Shown: positions 45,959 through 59,198, numbered from the stretch's first letter. The stretch: DNA of 64,000 bases from Amaurobius ferox (GCA_951213105.1 OX578149.1:2814106-2878105), one strand, 5' to 3'. Made by a program: numbers and translations. Notes: generated from the letters alone by a model not told the origin.

Positions 45959-46018
45959 TTTTCCGGCCGTCCAATTAGTTGCTTATGTCCTCAGGATGAG
46001 TCGGACGGTCTGGGTCTT
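45959..46018 (+). mobile_element. Ultrashort retroposon-like insertion, copy 2 (60 bp)
   Basis: The insert begins ttttccggccgtccaatta and ends gtcggacggtctgggtctt. It is flanked by the 13-bp duplication cacttttcttttg (45946-45958 and 46019-46031). It is homologous to 6283-6340: both have 'ggatgagtcgg' then 'tctgg' or 'cctgg', and the same start. CCGUCC pairs exactly with GGACGG, extended by further pairs at the base. It interrupts one unit of the R2 array. Confidence 0.75.
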
Positions 46019-46276
46019 CACTTTTCTTTTGAACTATCTACCCAGACATCAAATTTGAAGTCTCTGTCCCACTGTGAAGCATGCTTTTCTATCATTTCAC
46101 CATTCGAATGTTTTTGTGGGGAGAACCCACCCCCTAAAATGAATATTTTTTAAAAACTCCATTCTTCTTGGGTTTCTTATCAGATGATTAACCCATTTTA
46201 CTAAATATCAAACCCATATCCCATTTTAGAGGATGCATTTCTCATTTATTCCCAAAATCGAACATTTTGATGTGCG

Positions 46277-46299
46277 CCCCCCCCCCCCCCCCCCCCCCC
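46277..46299. repeat. Poly-C run, 23 bp
   Basis: Uninterrupted cytosines inside an R2 unit, where other units have short C runs (for example 42533-42546). Confidence 0.9.
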
Positions 46300-46895
46300 A
46301 TCAAAGAAGAAAATATTGGGAAACTGAAATTGTACACTTTTCTTCCTTCTAAACTCTCTAACCATACATCAAATTTGAGATATCTATCTCCCGAAGCATG
46401 CTTTTTTTATCAAATCACCCTTTGAAAGTTATTCTCTGGAGCACTCCTTTTAAACAAACATTTTTGTAACACTCTATTCGTCTTGGGTGTTTTCATCAAA
46501 TGATTAGCCCATATACCAAATTTTAAGCATCTATCAGACTTTAAAGGAGTTGTTTCTCGTTTATTTGGCAAATCAGACATTTTGGTGTACAGCACCCCAT
46601 TAAGTAGAAAATATTGGAAATCTGAAATTGCACACTTTCTTCCTTTCGAACGATTTACCCATATACCAAATTTGTAGTCTCTTATCGCAAAGCATGCTTT
46701 TCTACCATTTCACTTTTTGAATGTTTTAGTGTGTAGCACCCCCTCTACAGAACATTTTCAGAAAATACAATTTTTCCAGGGGGGTTTATCAAATGATCGA
46801 CCTGTACACCAAATTGCAAGTCTATCTATCTATTCAGGAAGTTCTTAAAAAAAGCATGATGGACACTTGGCAATGAGTATATATATAGATTGTGT

Positions 46896-49800
46896 ATGGT
46901 AAATCTAAAGAAATTTCATTTATTACATAAATATAGGGTATTTAATAAACAAAATTACAAATTAAATTACAAAATATATTTATTTGGGCAAAGAACTTGA
47001 ACACAAACTGTTACACACCATAAAACTGTTACACACTTGGTATTATTTCACAAATTTAAAAATTTGTCCCTCAAAAGAATCATCTCAAGTAGAGTATAAG
47101 TCTATGTATCTCTTTCTACTGATCGCTTCTGAATCTTGACTCCATGATTGTGTGAAAACTGGATTATTGTGCACCATTAAAAGATGGAATTTTGAACTTG
47201 AATAAGAACTTTATGCGAGACACTGAAGGTGCTTTCCTCACAAAGTTGGTGAGAGAGAAAAACCTCCATTAAATATTAAACATCTGTAGGCTGGATAGTG
47301 GTAGTATCCATAAAATACATTGCGCTTGCATAAACATACTCAAAACTTCAGTAATATTTACCCGTAACATTCCAGACGAATAACCCTAGGTAAATGGTTC
47401 TGGTTACTCTCAAGCAAGTTATTGGTCTCCACGAGCATTGACATTATTTCTAAATGAAATAAAACTTCAAAATGGGAAGGAAAAATCTAAATTGGTTACA
47501 CTATACAGTAAAAATATCCACTAAAACAGCAATAAGGTATAAATTCCAGAACATAACATTTTTTTTCATATAAAACCAACATTTATGGTTCAGGGTAAAT
47601 TGGACTTATTATATAAATATACTTTATAGAAATACTGAATATATGTGAGAAATTCGTGCTTACATGAACTTGATACCGCAATTCAATCAACTTTTACTAT
47701 AAACAAATACGAAGTATACCTGGTTGAAAATGGGAAAGAAACTTTACTGTTTGCATGTTAGAATATTTATTACAGAACTTGAACTTCATCTTCTGTAAGT
47801 TACCACACACTTTTCAAGAGCTCCAGGAACCACTAATATGGATAGAGTAACTGTGCTGGAATCAAGATCACTGGAATGCACAGAACGCATAATGGGATTA
47901 ACTCTAATGAATCCGACAGTATTTCGGTGCCAATTGATAAACTTCATAGGACTGCCAATGTCATTTTTATGGATATATTCATCCACTTCATAAGACACCA
48001 TAAACTCCATGCAATTTTCCAAAACTTCATAGTCATATATAAACTAAAACTTATCTTGTTATCACTAGTCAACTTGAAACTCTCAAATCACCTTTTCTTG
48101 AGGTATGTATCCATCGAATAAACTCATTAGTTCTGGCAACTCCATTTTAGTTCCTCCAACATCACACTTCTCAAATAAATCGAAATGTTCCATTTCATAC
48201 TTTTTTTTTTGTCAGACTTCTGTGACGTAACCTCTTCATACAAGCACTGCACGCCTTCTCCCCACACTGCTTGGTGAAAGATTTTAATACAGCACAGCAA
48301 GTCACATTTCCTAATTAGACAAATTTCAAACTTTAAACTCATGCCAGCCAATATATTCCTGAAAATTCCGAAGAAAGTTAAGTGCGTCCCCAAAGGTCTA
48401 AACTGAAAATATAGATGTCACTACCAATATAATTTCGCTTTTAAATGCTAAAATATCTAGCGTAAAAATTTAATAAGAATAATTCTCTTTTTACTTCATT
48501 TTCATAGCATTGGGGAGGAATTTAAACATGCTTTTAAGCATGGGAGATCCCTATGGTAATAAGAGGGTTAAATATCAATATGACAATTGAAGCTCCACAG
48601 CCCTGCTTAAATCTGAACTACCTTGATTGCTTATTGTAGCTGATGCTAAGTTTACGTCCTTAGAGTTTTGCTTTAAAATATTTGGTGATGTATAAATTTT
48701 CAAAATACTTTTAGTGGGTTGCTACAGTTCTGTTTCTCAAAAATATTGTATATAAGATTTTTTTTTTTACAAAAAACCCTTACTATTTGTGCAATTATTT
48801 GTTACAGTTGAGTGATCCATGATATTCATGCAGTCCTTTGTAAAGTTATTTGTGCCAGTCCCTTAATATTTCTCAGAATCACAGTTAGCATGTAAAAAAG
48901 CCTGTTACAAATTTAGTTTGTTTTGGGACATACAGTAAACGAGCTGCTTTTGCATATGTGAGAGCGGTTTTGTGTGGCCTAGAGAAAACTGAGACACACA
49001 GGTGGCCATTGACACATACAAAACTTTCACTTATTTTGAAATTGGTTTGCTCAAGATAAGTGAGACAGAAAAAAAATGATTTGATACCCTAACATTTTTT
49101 TTATATTGTTTTATTAACGAAGATTTTTATCTACATGTATGAATATCTCATTTATAAATAGAAATCTTATTCTTACATTTTATCCTTACAATTTATTTTA
49201 AATATATTTTAATTGCTTGAATATATTTTATTGTAAATAGTAACTATAAAATTTTTTCATTTTAATTAAATGCATTATGCAACTAAAAATGGATCACATA
49301 AGCATACTATGGGAGCAATTGCCCAATAACATTAAGGTTTAAAAAATTTATTAATGTATTTGATTTAATTATAGCAAATTTTTAATTATGAAATAGTATA
49401 GGGCAGGGTGAAAGTGAAGCAATTATGTACAGAAATTAAAACATAATAGAAAAAATATTTACATTTTAGTGTTAAAAATCATAATGCCTATTTCTAAGCG
49501 CTGGTAAAATTTTGAAGTGTAAAAGTCTATTTTGGTACCAAAAATTATAAGACATTTTGGTAAACATATTAGTTTTACTGGTTAATTTCTTCAGTCCATT
49601 TTATTGACTCAGAAATGCAAACAGAATTTCTTTATAAAATCCCCACTTGATGGATTGATGGACTCAAAATCCCCTTCTATAGCATCATTCAATTTACTCA
49701 TTATTGGTGTCATGAATGGTTTCTCTGTAAATAATAGTATCTAACAAAAATCAAAATAGTTGATAAACTTGGGTTATCTTATTAAATCATTTTTTGTATG

Positions 49801-49944
49801 AAAGTCAGTGGATTAAAAATGATGCATTCACAAAAATATGAAAAATTAAAAATATTCTTAAATTTGATAGTATTCTATTTTTATGGAATGTGTTGAAATA
49901 TTTCATAAAATAAAGCTTATTTCCTTTCTATGCTTTTGTTTCAG
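46896..49944 (+). other. Host gene intron remainder, no gene recognised
   Basis: AT-rich, with no supported frame. The only landmark is the CTCCACAGCCCTG end at 48593-48605. The tail before 49945 is a clear pyrimidine-rich acceptor. Confidence 0.5.
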
Positions 49945-50197
49945 CTCTTTTCCTACACAAATATTAGTCCCGTCAATGCCATGAGTGGCATGATCAGTCC
50001 AACCAATTTGAGCATGTTTACATCTCCTGCCACGACCCCTCGCTCCACACCCCGTACCACTCCTGTGCCACGATGGAATGGGCCCTTCATCACGCTAGAT
50101 GAAAATCTGGACTACAACATGATGGCTGGCCTCATGCCTAACGCCAGCGCTGACCCCGATGGACCACACATTATTGAAGCAGAAGGGGAAATAGAAG
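49945..50197 (+). CDS. Host gene exon, most conserved-looking block
   Basis: The acceptor is atgcttttgtttcag. The 253-bp exon is entered in phase 0 and left in phase 1. It encodes LFSYTNISPVNAMSG, then a TSPATTPRSTPRTTP run with several possible proline-directed phosphorylation sites. After that come PRWNGPFITLDENLDY and an acidic end. Its donor is GC, in the context gaag|gcaagt, the usual form of a GC-AG intron. Without that splice the frame runs on about ten codons to a stop at 50230-50232, which would give an alternative C-terminus by intron retention. Confidence 0.85.
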
Positions 50198-51430
50198 GCA
50201 AGTTCTGTGATATTTTCTTTATTGCTAACTGAAATAAGGAGTTGAGTATAGAAGCATTTTTTAAAAAATAGCTTCGCATTTTGGTTTGCATATGCCATTA
50301 TTAATTATTAAAGCAGGCACAACTCATAATGCATACACATCTGTGTTTAATGCACTGGAAGTTATACTATTAATAATGTAATGACCTAATTTTTGATCTA
50401 CAGTGTAAAATATTAAAAACAAAATATAATCCTATTTTTTTTCTTAATGCAGTATTTTTTCAATCTGTTTTATAGACAAGCTTATTTGTCGACTTTGTAT
50501 GAGTATGGGGTGGGGAGTAGATGGTTATTTATTTGCAAATGGTTATCTATTATCTATTTCAATTATTGTAGATGACCATCATGATAGGGTGCATAAAGTT
50601 TTGTAAAATATTTACTTCTATAGTCTGTCTGCATTCCTAAAATCCCCAATTTTGTGTGGGTCACATACTTATACTGAACAATATTATTAATTACTATTTG
50701 AGCCTTTAACAAAGCAATTTTATTTAAACCCTAAAAACACAGTTGCTTTACTCCCTATAAAATACAATTACCTTATGAGTCCTATAAGACATAATTACTT
50801 TTTGACCGCTTATAAAAAAAACCAATTACTTTACGACTCACTATAAAACACATTTACTTTATAACACCTATAAAACAAAATCAATTTACTACTTTCTAAT
50901 AAAATGCAATTATATTATAATCCAGTAACAAAACATACCCATCCTGTAAACATCGAAATTTTGTATTTTTAATTCAAGAATATTAAAGTAATAATTCACG
51001 CAAAATGACAGGAATTATCCAGAAATATTGAATTGTCCCCAACATTTGTAAAAGGTGACTTTCTGAATTTTGTTATATAATGTAAAGTGAGTAATGTAAA
51101 GTGATATGGATGCAAGAATCTTTAGTTTTAAACAATTTAAAAAAAAAAAAAAAAAAGAAGAAACATGCCAGTTTAGGTAGTGAATGGGAGGAACCCATTT
51201 CTGCGAGTATTGGTATTTTGAGCGACTATCGTCACTTTTTATCTTTTACAGCTTCAGTCAATAGTAAAAATGAATTCTTTCGGTATGCAGCAAAAATGCT
51301 TTAATGGAATGAATTTTATATTGAAGGCTATGCTTTTATGTTTTTGTGCTGAAATTGTGCTTCTGCTAAGCAGACCAATGAGTATGTGCAGGATGAGGCT
51401 TGTCGTTAATGCATCTTGTTTGTTTTTCAG
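50198..51430 (+). other. GC-AG intron of the host gene
   Basis: The 5' end reads gaag|gcaagt. The 3' end is tgtttgtttttcag before 51431. Removing 50198-51430 joins GAA G to AG, giving an in-frame GAG codon and continuing to a stop. No GT donor nearby restores this frame. The intron contains a degenerate ~28-bp minisatellite and an A-run at about 51139-51156. Confidence 0.8.
50735..50930 (+). repeat. Degenerate ~28-bp minisatellite in the GC-AG intron
   Basis: About six imperfect units of the form 'cctataaaacacaattacttta' follow each other with small insertions. The units differ by several bases, so the array is old. Confidence 0.6.
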
Positions 51431-51537
51431 AGCGTTATTTCACAGTCGTTCACAGCAGCGATGGTGTGGATGCAAGTAGTCAGACAGCGGGTAGCAACAC
51501 CTCTGTCGTTACTCCCACCAAATCCCAACCATCCTAA
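51431..51537 (+). CDS. Host gene terminal coding exon
   Basis: Entered in phase 1, it encodes RYFTVVHSSDGVDASSQTAG and then a Ser/Thr-rich tail ending KSQPS, with stop TAA at 51535-51537. RYFTVVHSSDGVD could be a short conserved tail motif. The frame matches the preceding exon only if the GC donor at 50198 is used. A long untranslated region follows. Confidence 0.85.
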
Positions 51538-54500
51538 GTTAGAGACATATTTTCAAGTAGAGGTGTGAAGTGTAAAAATACAGAGAACTACTATTGTTGC
51601 TTAAATTTGTTTTAAGCTGGTTTGCCCACAGTTATGGTTTTTATGTGATTGTGATTTTCCAAAGAACACTCAGAAGTACCTAATAGACGCAGCTCCTGTC
51701 TGGTGATTGACAAACTGTTGCCAAGCTTGCAAACAAGAGTACAAAAGCAGGATGTTGAGAGACAATTTTGGACTTTTGTCTGTGCCAGAGACAATCAGAG
51801 ATCTTCTACAAACCTAACACTTAAAAGAAAGGAGCATCAAGACTGGGTTTGATGCCTTACACACAAAGTACCTTGCACGAGGTGCTGTGCTCTTAATTCT
51901 CTTCCATTTCATCGCTTATAGCTGAGAGATTTCTAAGACAATTAACTTCCGCCCATTCAGATTTCACTATGGTAACTTCCTGGGGCCTCAGTAGCTTTCA
52001 ACATTTTTTGCATTTTAAGAACTCTCCGTAGACTCCAGTGCACACCCTCGCCTGCCCAAGGAAAGCAGGCTGGAAGTGTTTAGGGCGACCTCGACAGAGT
52101 TCGTCTTGGATGCCATTATTTTCAAAAAATGTTTTAACTCTCTTACCCAGGTAATGAGATATTGAGTCCTGAACAGTTTGGGCTGCTCTCTTTCCTGGCA
52201 GGCCGGATTGGGTGTGCTCGTGATATTAGACAATTTCTGTAGAATCTAAAACTCTTTTCTCACTTTTTAAAACATCAAATAATGGAGGATATCTTAAAAC
52301 GCCTCTCGCCTTTCTAAAATTTATTAATCAAATATTTAGCTGCGTAGTTTGAATAGGAATGTAGACAACTAGAGGAATTAGGAGCTGGTAGCGAAGTAAG
52401 ACTTATTTTTAACATTTTTGCTCCTGACAAATAAGCGCCATTTATGAAAAAACTGTAGGATTTTAGGATAGAGTGACTCAGAGGTGCCAGAAAGGTGCAT
52501 TGTTAACACATATTTGTTAAAATTTTATGAACTTCTAGTTGAGTGCCTCACTGAAAGAATTACATTGTGTATACTTTCCTCTATGAATCACTTGTTATTT
52601 CACTCATTGGATGCAAAAAAATAACACTTTGTTCCAGCTAATTGTGTTGTGTTGCAGGAGTTTCTGTTGCAATCTGTTTTGGCGCCTCTGCGTTTTCCGA
52701 AAAAAGTACTACTGTAAGTGCTCTTGATTCAGTCTCTTTTGACATTGTTGAATCTATTAAATTTTTTCAAGTAGAATATTCACGAAAAGTAGAGTTAATG
52801 TTAACCATTTTAAATTTTTTGCCTCTTTGGCAGATGAAGTAAACCTTTAGGAATAACTTGTTGAATACGAACATTTAGGGCATCTTTCTATATTTGGCCC
52901 TCTCTCTCTCCTTAGCATGTAGACATTTCTTGATTCCCCTCCTGTGAAACGTTTTCTATTGCAAAGTTCCATCTATTTTTCTGAACAGATATCCCAGTGA
53001 AGATTCCTCCTTTCGTTCCGATACTTTCTTTCTCCCCTTTGTGTGTCGATGAGCAAAGATGTGATTTTAAAAAAGAGCAATAATGTTATTTTCAGATGCA
53101 ACGAGGCACTGTTTGTGGAAACTTTTGCACAAATCTCATGCTTGTGTTGTTTATTAATTGTTTGTATGGGTAAATAATTCTAGACCTGATAAAGATGCCA
53201 AAGATTAAAGAGATATGTATAGTGTGTTAGATCTGGAAGACAAGAATATTATTTCACTTGCATTAACCAAAATATGGTGCTAAAATCCTTGTGCTCTGTT
53301 CAGTTCCAGAAAAATAACGCAAGACGTTAAACAAGCTCAGGTACTTTTCCTTTTCAACCCATTTTCAGCACCTAATTAATAGCTTATGTATGACACATCT
53401 TAGTCCATTATTCTGGAAACTCTTTCTACATATTTTAATTCTATTTAACTTAGATATAGATTTTATGATACAAAATTTTTTAATACTTTCTTCCAAATAT
53501 TTTATATTTAAAGGAATTCTTGCTTCGTATTTGAATTCATCTACGCAATTAATAAAAATCTCTTCAGAATTTTCGATCATTATCAACACTCACTTTCTTG
53601 ACAATTTTTTATTCAATTTTGTGCCATATGCTTTAAATGTTGAATTTTGTTAGAGTCAAAATTATTAATACTGAGATTTTAATGATGTTATCTTTTTTCA
53701 ATTTTAATTATTTTTGGGTGGCCTTGGCCTCTATAAATGTTTCAATATTTGTTTATTCTAGTTTTTTCCTGACTAGTCTGTATATTTTTTGTTGAATTTT
53801 CTACCATTGTACATACAGTTATTATGGTTATAGGTTTATGTAGTTGTAATTTAAAAAGAGACATTATCGACTAAATTTCTCTATTGAAATATGTAATTAC
53901 ATGTTGGTAATACCGGTGTTGTACATGTTTGATTATTTTTCAGCATTTGCTTTAAGCATTGCACTTTGGGTAAGGGGGGAAAAAATGGGGATTTTTATGT
54001 TCTGCCTCTCAAAAATAATCCCTACTCTGGTCTGCATTTCTTTTTAATGATTCTGTGGATATTTATTATTTGACTTCCTGTAATGTCATGCGTTAGTCTT
54101 CCCACTGACCTCTTTCTTCATTTGTTATGAAATGACGGATGCTTTGTTTCGATTCATGTATGTATTTGTGTATATAATATGCATTGTACAGCTTTAGTTA
54201 GATATTTTTAATATATTGCATTAGGAAAGTTGTTTTAACATGAAATAGATTGAGTTTAGTAGTCGGGCATACTTGCTGAGGTTTTTCTTGCTGTTATATT
54301 TTCTGTGATGTGTTACCACGGGTGGTCTGCTGGTTCAATTACAATGCAAAATAATCAAATGAAGATGTTTTTTTCTTGTTGCTTATGTATTGCAGCATCA
54401 AGGTAAACTGTTACCTATCCATTATTAGTACCATTTAATTGATAATTATTTCAATCTGTTAATTATTACATATTAGTAAACAGTTACGGAATAGTATAGA

Positions 54501-55776
54501 TGCTGTTATTTAATATTCATACTCTTGAATAATAATTGAAATAGATGCTAATAGTTAATATTAACTATTGCTAAAAATAATAGATAATGATAGGTAAACA
54601 CTAATCTTGGCTTTGTAATATATGACTAACACAGAGTAATATATAACTAACAGAAAAGTACCACAGTGTGTTATTTTCCCAAATGATTTATAAAGTTAAT
54701 GATGCACATAATAATCAACTTTTATGTTAATGAGTGCTATCAAATAACTGACTGAACAACCTCCCTGTATAGCATGGATGAACTTTGACCACCTGTTTTG
54801 TCATTTTAAATGATTTTGTCTTTTCATTCTTTGTTTCGTTTGTGTGGAAATTTAAACTGCAAAAATTTCTCCAAAGATATTTCTACCAGGAAGGTTTCTG
54901 ATTTTTTTTATGAGCTTAATTGTGTTCAAATACACACCAAAACTTCAAGGAATATGCCAGTAGTTGGACCGTGACTTTTGTTGGAGCTTGATTTTATGTT
55001 CATTTTTAGAAAATCTTCTTAAATCTGTTTTGTATGTTCTATTTTTTACTTGAATCAGCATCAATATTCAAAGATTAAATATTTTTAAGTGACTGCAGTT
55101 ATCTAAATTATCTGAATCAGAAATATAGTCAACTAAGTGCCAATTGTTTTGTTAATTATGCTTTATGGACAATCTGGAATCGAGTAGTACTGCAATTTTC
55201 TGTAGTTTGCTTGTACATAGTTTTTGTGTTTTTATGTTAAAATTTTATTATGGCAATGGATTAAAATTTTATGATGATTTTGATGTGCGAAAGTGAGACT
55301 GTTTTTAGATATTGAATCCAAAGATAGATTTTTAATATAGAGTTTTATTTTATTTGAGTTATTCATTATGCTTCAAATTATTTATAGATTTTAGATTAAT
55401 ATGTGGTTCTTGACATTTTCTTGACTTTGTGCCATTTCTCTGGAATTTATTTTACACAAATAAAGTGGATGAGTTTGTTTTGGCCATTTTACTAAGTTGA
55501 ACAAATGTACAAAGAATAAATACTTTTTATTTTTTATTCACAATAAAAATTACAGTCAGCATTTAAGTCATTTATGAACAAAACAAGGCAGATGGTTTAC
55601 CAGCAGGTTGTTGGTTTTAGGCTTTATTTCTTAACTTTGTTTTACATAGCTTGTGATATGTTTCTGAAAATTTTATCTCCTCTTTTATAAAAAGTTTTGG
55701 GGGGCTTTTTAACTATCAAAATGGGTCCCCACCTCCTTTTTCTAGTAGAAACATAAATTTCTAGATAATAAAAAGT

Positions 55777-55920
55777 TTATACAATAGTAAAATAAAAAAC
55801 TTTACATTGTATTAAAAAATTCTTAATTTTTCAATTGCAACTTTACTATTTATACAATAGTAAAACAAACTTTACATTGTATTAAAAAATTCTTAATTTT
55901 TAATTGTAACTTTACTTTTT
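55777..55920 (+). repeat. Tandem duplication of ~73 bp in the presumed 3' UTR
   Basis: The block starting 'tttatacaatagtaaaa' and containing 'actttacattgtattaaa' occurs twice head to tail with few differences. Confidence 0.75.
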
Positions 55921-56457
55921 CAATGCAAGTATTATACTATGGTGTTTTCACATTCGTTTTCATCTCATTGATTTTTTATATTAACCATGTGGAAATGTAG
56001 CAAGTGTAGTAAGTCTAAAAATTGGGTTTAAATCACAATAAATAAAGCTGCTGCCTGTAAGAATATAACTTTCTAATACTTCCTTAAAGAAAGCAGGCAT
56101 AGGAAAGTTAGGTGACTAAATCTAATTTTCCCTCCCCCTCCTGTTTAGGAAGTATTAAAAAGTTATATTGGGTTTGCTTATTTCTACATATACTTTATTT
56201 TTTAAGTTTGTTTTTTTACTTGAAGAAAAGGGAATGAATATGAATAAATGAAATGTGTATTGCCATTTTTTCATATATGTATTTTCATTTAAAAAGTTAC
56301 CAAGAATATTTCTTAAAAGTACCAGTTACCCACAAACCAGGAATGATTAGTATTTTGTGTAGATATAGAAGAAAAATTTCTTAAACTATTGTCGTTTTTT
56401 TTTTCTTCTTTTGATTTTTATACTGACTAAAATTTATGATCCAAAATTCTTAAAATG

Positions 56458-56479
56458 CCCCCCCCCCCCCCCCCCCCCC
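56458..56479 (+). repeat. Poly-C run, 22 bp
   Basis: Uninterrupted cytosines are followed at once by an A run. It is an unusual homopolymer for such AT-rich sequence. On the minus strand it is a poly-G run able to form a G-quadruplex. Confidence 0.9.
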
Positions 56480-57818
56480 AAAAAAAAAGTTATTTGATTG
56501 AATGTTCTTTAAATTTTTTGAAAGTAAAAAAGTAAGAATAACGTTACAAAACAAGTTTTAAAAATTCCAAAAGTTATACAATATAATCTGGAATTTTGTT
56601 TGAAATTCTAGAATAAACAAACGGATGTATACTTCTTTGCTTTGTCCGGTTATAGAAATGATGTCACATTACTTATTCTAAGCATCTAGAGTTGTATGAA
56701 TGATGAACGGACTAAAGCATATTGTCCTGCACTGTGGCTGATTAGAACTTTCTGTAAGCAAAATTCTATAACCTTTGCATAAAGGAGTTTTGTGTGCCTT
56801 GTGCATACCACTTGCAGAAGAGCCACAATAACTGCAAGTGAGCACTTCCTTTCTTATCAATAGAATTTATTTTTAATTGTAAGATTTATCAATTTTTGTT
56901 GACATATGAAAGGATTCACAGTTGATTGATGTTCAACTTATGTCTTATTAGTCTGTTTCAAATTGATTTTTTTTTTTATTCTATCCATTACGCCATTTTG
57001 ATGATCTATTTTATTTGAATGGTGCTTTTCCCACTTTGCTGGGTAAAACAAATGACAGTTCAAGTTTTAAAAGATGGAATTGATTGTAGAATTTAAATAG
57101 GTGCCTATTCATCTCTTTTTATAATTGTTTTTGTGCCTCACTTTATTGTTTTTATTTACATAACTGTGTTATATATACTAGTCATTACTGAAAAATAAGT
57201 TGCCTTCTGAGAAAGAAAACTACGCTGCGGTTAAAAATATGTATGACTTGATCAGAATGTGTGTGCGTCAAGAACCACTGTTCTTGATCAAATTTTTTTA
57301 TGGCTAACCATGCGATTGATTGTGATATTTTTACATTTAAAGACTGTATTGTATAATTGGTATGCATAGTTTTATGGACAATCTCTGTTTAAGAATTGAA
57401 AATTATTATGGATTATTTTCAACATTATGAATAACTTCTCAATGAATACCCGTTTTAGTGTTGAGATATTTTTTTTAATGAAGGTAACTTTGTACAGATT
57501 TTTGCTTGTTATTGTTTTTCTCACAAAGCTGTTATGTAGAGGTTCCCGGTGTGTAACATTCTAGTCCCTCTATGTTCTGTTGATGCGAATGTGTGTTTTG
57601 TGTGGTGACCAACATCTTTTAGATCATCCCATATGTTATAAGCCAATGAGAAGGATGTGCATTTCAAATTAATCTTCTCCAGAATCCCAAATAATGACTA
57701 AGTTTTTGTGACTTGGTTATTGAGGCACCTATATCCAAATTGATTTAAAATGACAGATATTTAGGTCTCTCATCGTGTTAGAATGTTTTCTCTTTTCTTT
57801 ACAATGACTAGTGTTATT

Positions 57819-57837
57819 CCCCCCCCCCCCCCCCCCC
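57819..57837 (+). repeat. Poly-C run, 19 bp
   Basis: Uninterrupted cytosines in the presumed 3' UTR, about 1.3 kb from the previous poly-C run. Confidence 0.9.
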
Positions 57838-59065
57838 ATTTAAAAGCACGGAACAAGATAGTGTCATGTTTGTTGTAGAAATGTTTTCTTTCAAGAGTTT
57901 TGCATTTAATATGTGTTTCGTGCCTCAATATTCTGCCTTAAATTCTTTGTGTCACTCATCTGAAGCAATAATATATATGAACTACAGTATTTTGTGAATC
58001 ACGTTGAGCTCATCTATGCCAAGTGCCTGATATTTTCTAATATATCTGCCTGTATTACTTCCTATTATATGCTTCAACAGATTATTAGCAATAAAGTGTA
58101 CATATGCCTTATCATAATAGATTATAGTGTGTGTATAGTTTTTGTGTCTAGTACGCTGCAGATATCTCAATGGGAGACACTATCGTTTTTATGGCAACCC
58201 TAAAATAAAATCTGTTTGGATGCCCAATATAAATGGAGTTGGATGGACGAAAGTTCCTCTCATTGCCACATCTGCAGCCGAGTTGAGTGTTCGCCTCAGC
58301 AAGTCATGCCCAGTTGTAAAGTTTTGTGAGTATTATGTGTTTACATTGTTAAAAGCCACTCAAGGAAGACATGTGAGTGGCTACAAATAGCCCATTTCTG
58401 TTGCATACATTTTTTAATATGTATTAATTCAAAAAGAAAGAAATTTGATTTGTGGGTTGTCATTTTTTCCACTTCTGACGTATTTTTCAGGAACCTGTTT
58501 TGGCCGTAGAATTCTAAACAGAATGTATGATTGGCTACATATTCTGCTTTGAAATGCAGACAGTTATTGGGTGCACAATTAATGAAATGAACAGGGAACA
58601 CTAACGGGTCTTATTCCTTCTGACACATAAAATAATTTACTGTGTAGTTTAATTTACTTACAATCACTGTAAAGTCTCATTTCCTTTTCAGGAAGTTAAA
58701 AGAAAAAAAAATGTTGTTTTCTGTAATTTAAGCTAAAGTTTGATGTAACCATGAAAGTCATAAACATGATAGTTCTTATAATGTTAAAACATACTGCGAA
58801 GAAACTTCCCTAGTTCTTGGTACAGCTGATGATCCAAACCGTCCACTGCTGATGATCTGTAATAAAATTGAAACTGGTCTAGTATAGCTGCTTATTGCAC
58901 TGAGTACAATTTCTAACAGGTTTCCGTTTTTTTAGTAAGGGCAGTGGTTTGCAACTTTTTATCATCAACAAGCACTCAGATACATCATTACAGCATTTAA
59001 TAAAAAAAAAAATAATGCAGGATTAACATGTGTTGTCACATTTACAGGAGCACTGTTGCTCATGA

Positions 59066-59198
59066 GCTGTGGCATCGCTAGAGGGAGGGTTTTGGGGGGG
59101 TCATACTCCACAGGGAACCATTGAATTTTGAAGAAATGATATACGGAGAAATTGGAAACAAAATATTTGGCCCCAGTTATTTTTCTGGCGATGCTACT
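59066..59198. mobile_element. Small hAT-type MITE (133 bp)
   Basis: The left end contains tgtggcatcgctag. The right end, read inward, is AGTAGCATCGCCAG. The perfect 8-bp duplication gctcatga lies at 59058-59065 and 59199-59206. It has no coding capacity and sits in the presumed 3' UTR. Confidence 0.75.

Larger units (their letters stand above)
41885..46895 (+). repeat. ~300-bp tandem repeat array (family R2), split by a hAT
   Basis: It starts 'tactagccgaatacccattg' and ends 'gagtatatatatagatt'. The unit contains 'ggtgtgcggcacccctaaag', 'aaatattggaaaactgaaat', 'tacactttcttcctttcgaa' and 'tctatctcatcaagaag…'. It recurs at about 42086, 42386, 42685, 45296, 45617, 45911, 46300 and 46598. Subtracting the hAT makes the step close to 300 bp. 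Units are quite diverged; some hold poly-C runs. Confidence 0.75.
41603..48605. mobile_element. Possible large composite element with CAGGGCTGTGGAG ends
   Basis: CAGGGCTGTGGAG starts at 41603, and its exact complement CTCCACAGCCCTG ends at 48605. This 13-mer is like the ends of a known class of DNA elements. No target duplication is seen at the edges, and everything between them may be unrelated, so this is tentative. Confidence 0.35.

Noticed and set aside
45959..46018. Hammerhead ribozyme in the ultrashort insertion
   Set aside because: 'gatgag' is present, but the matching GAAA segment and three-stem layout could not be found by eye.
58142..58390. 82-residue frame with fairly protein-like composition in the presumed 3' UTR
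   Set aside because: No recognised family, no start context, no phase-compatible splice to the host gene; reported only as part of the UTR.
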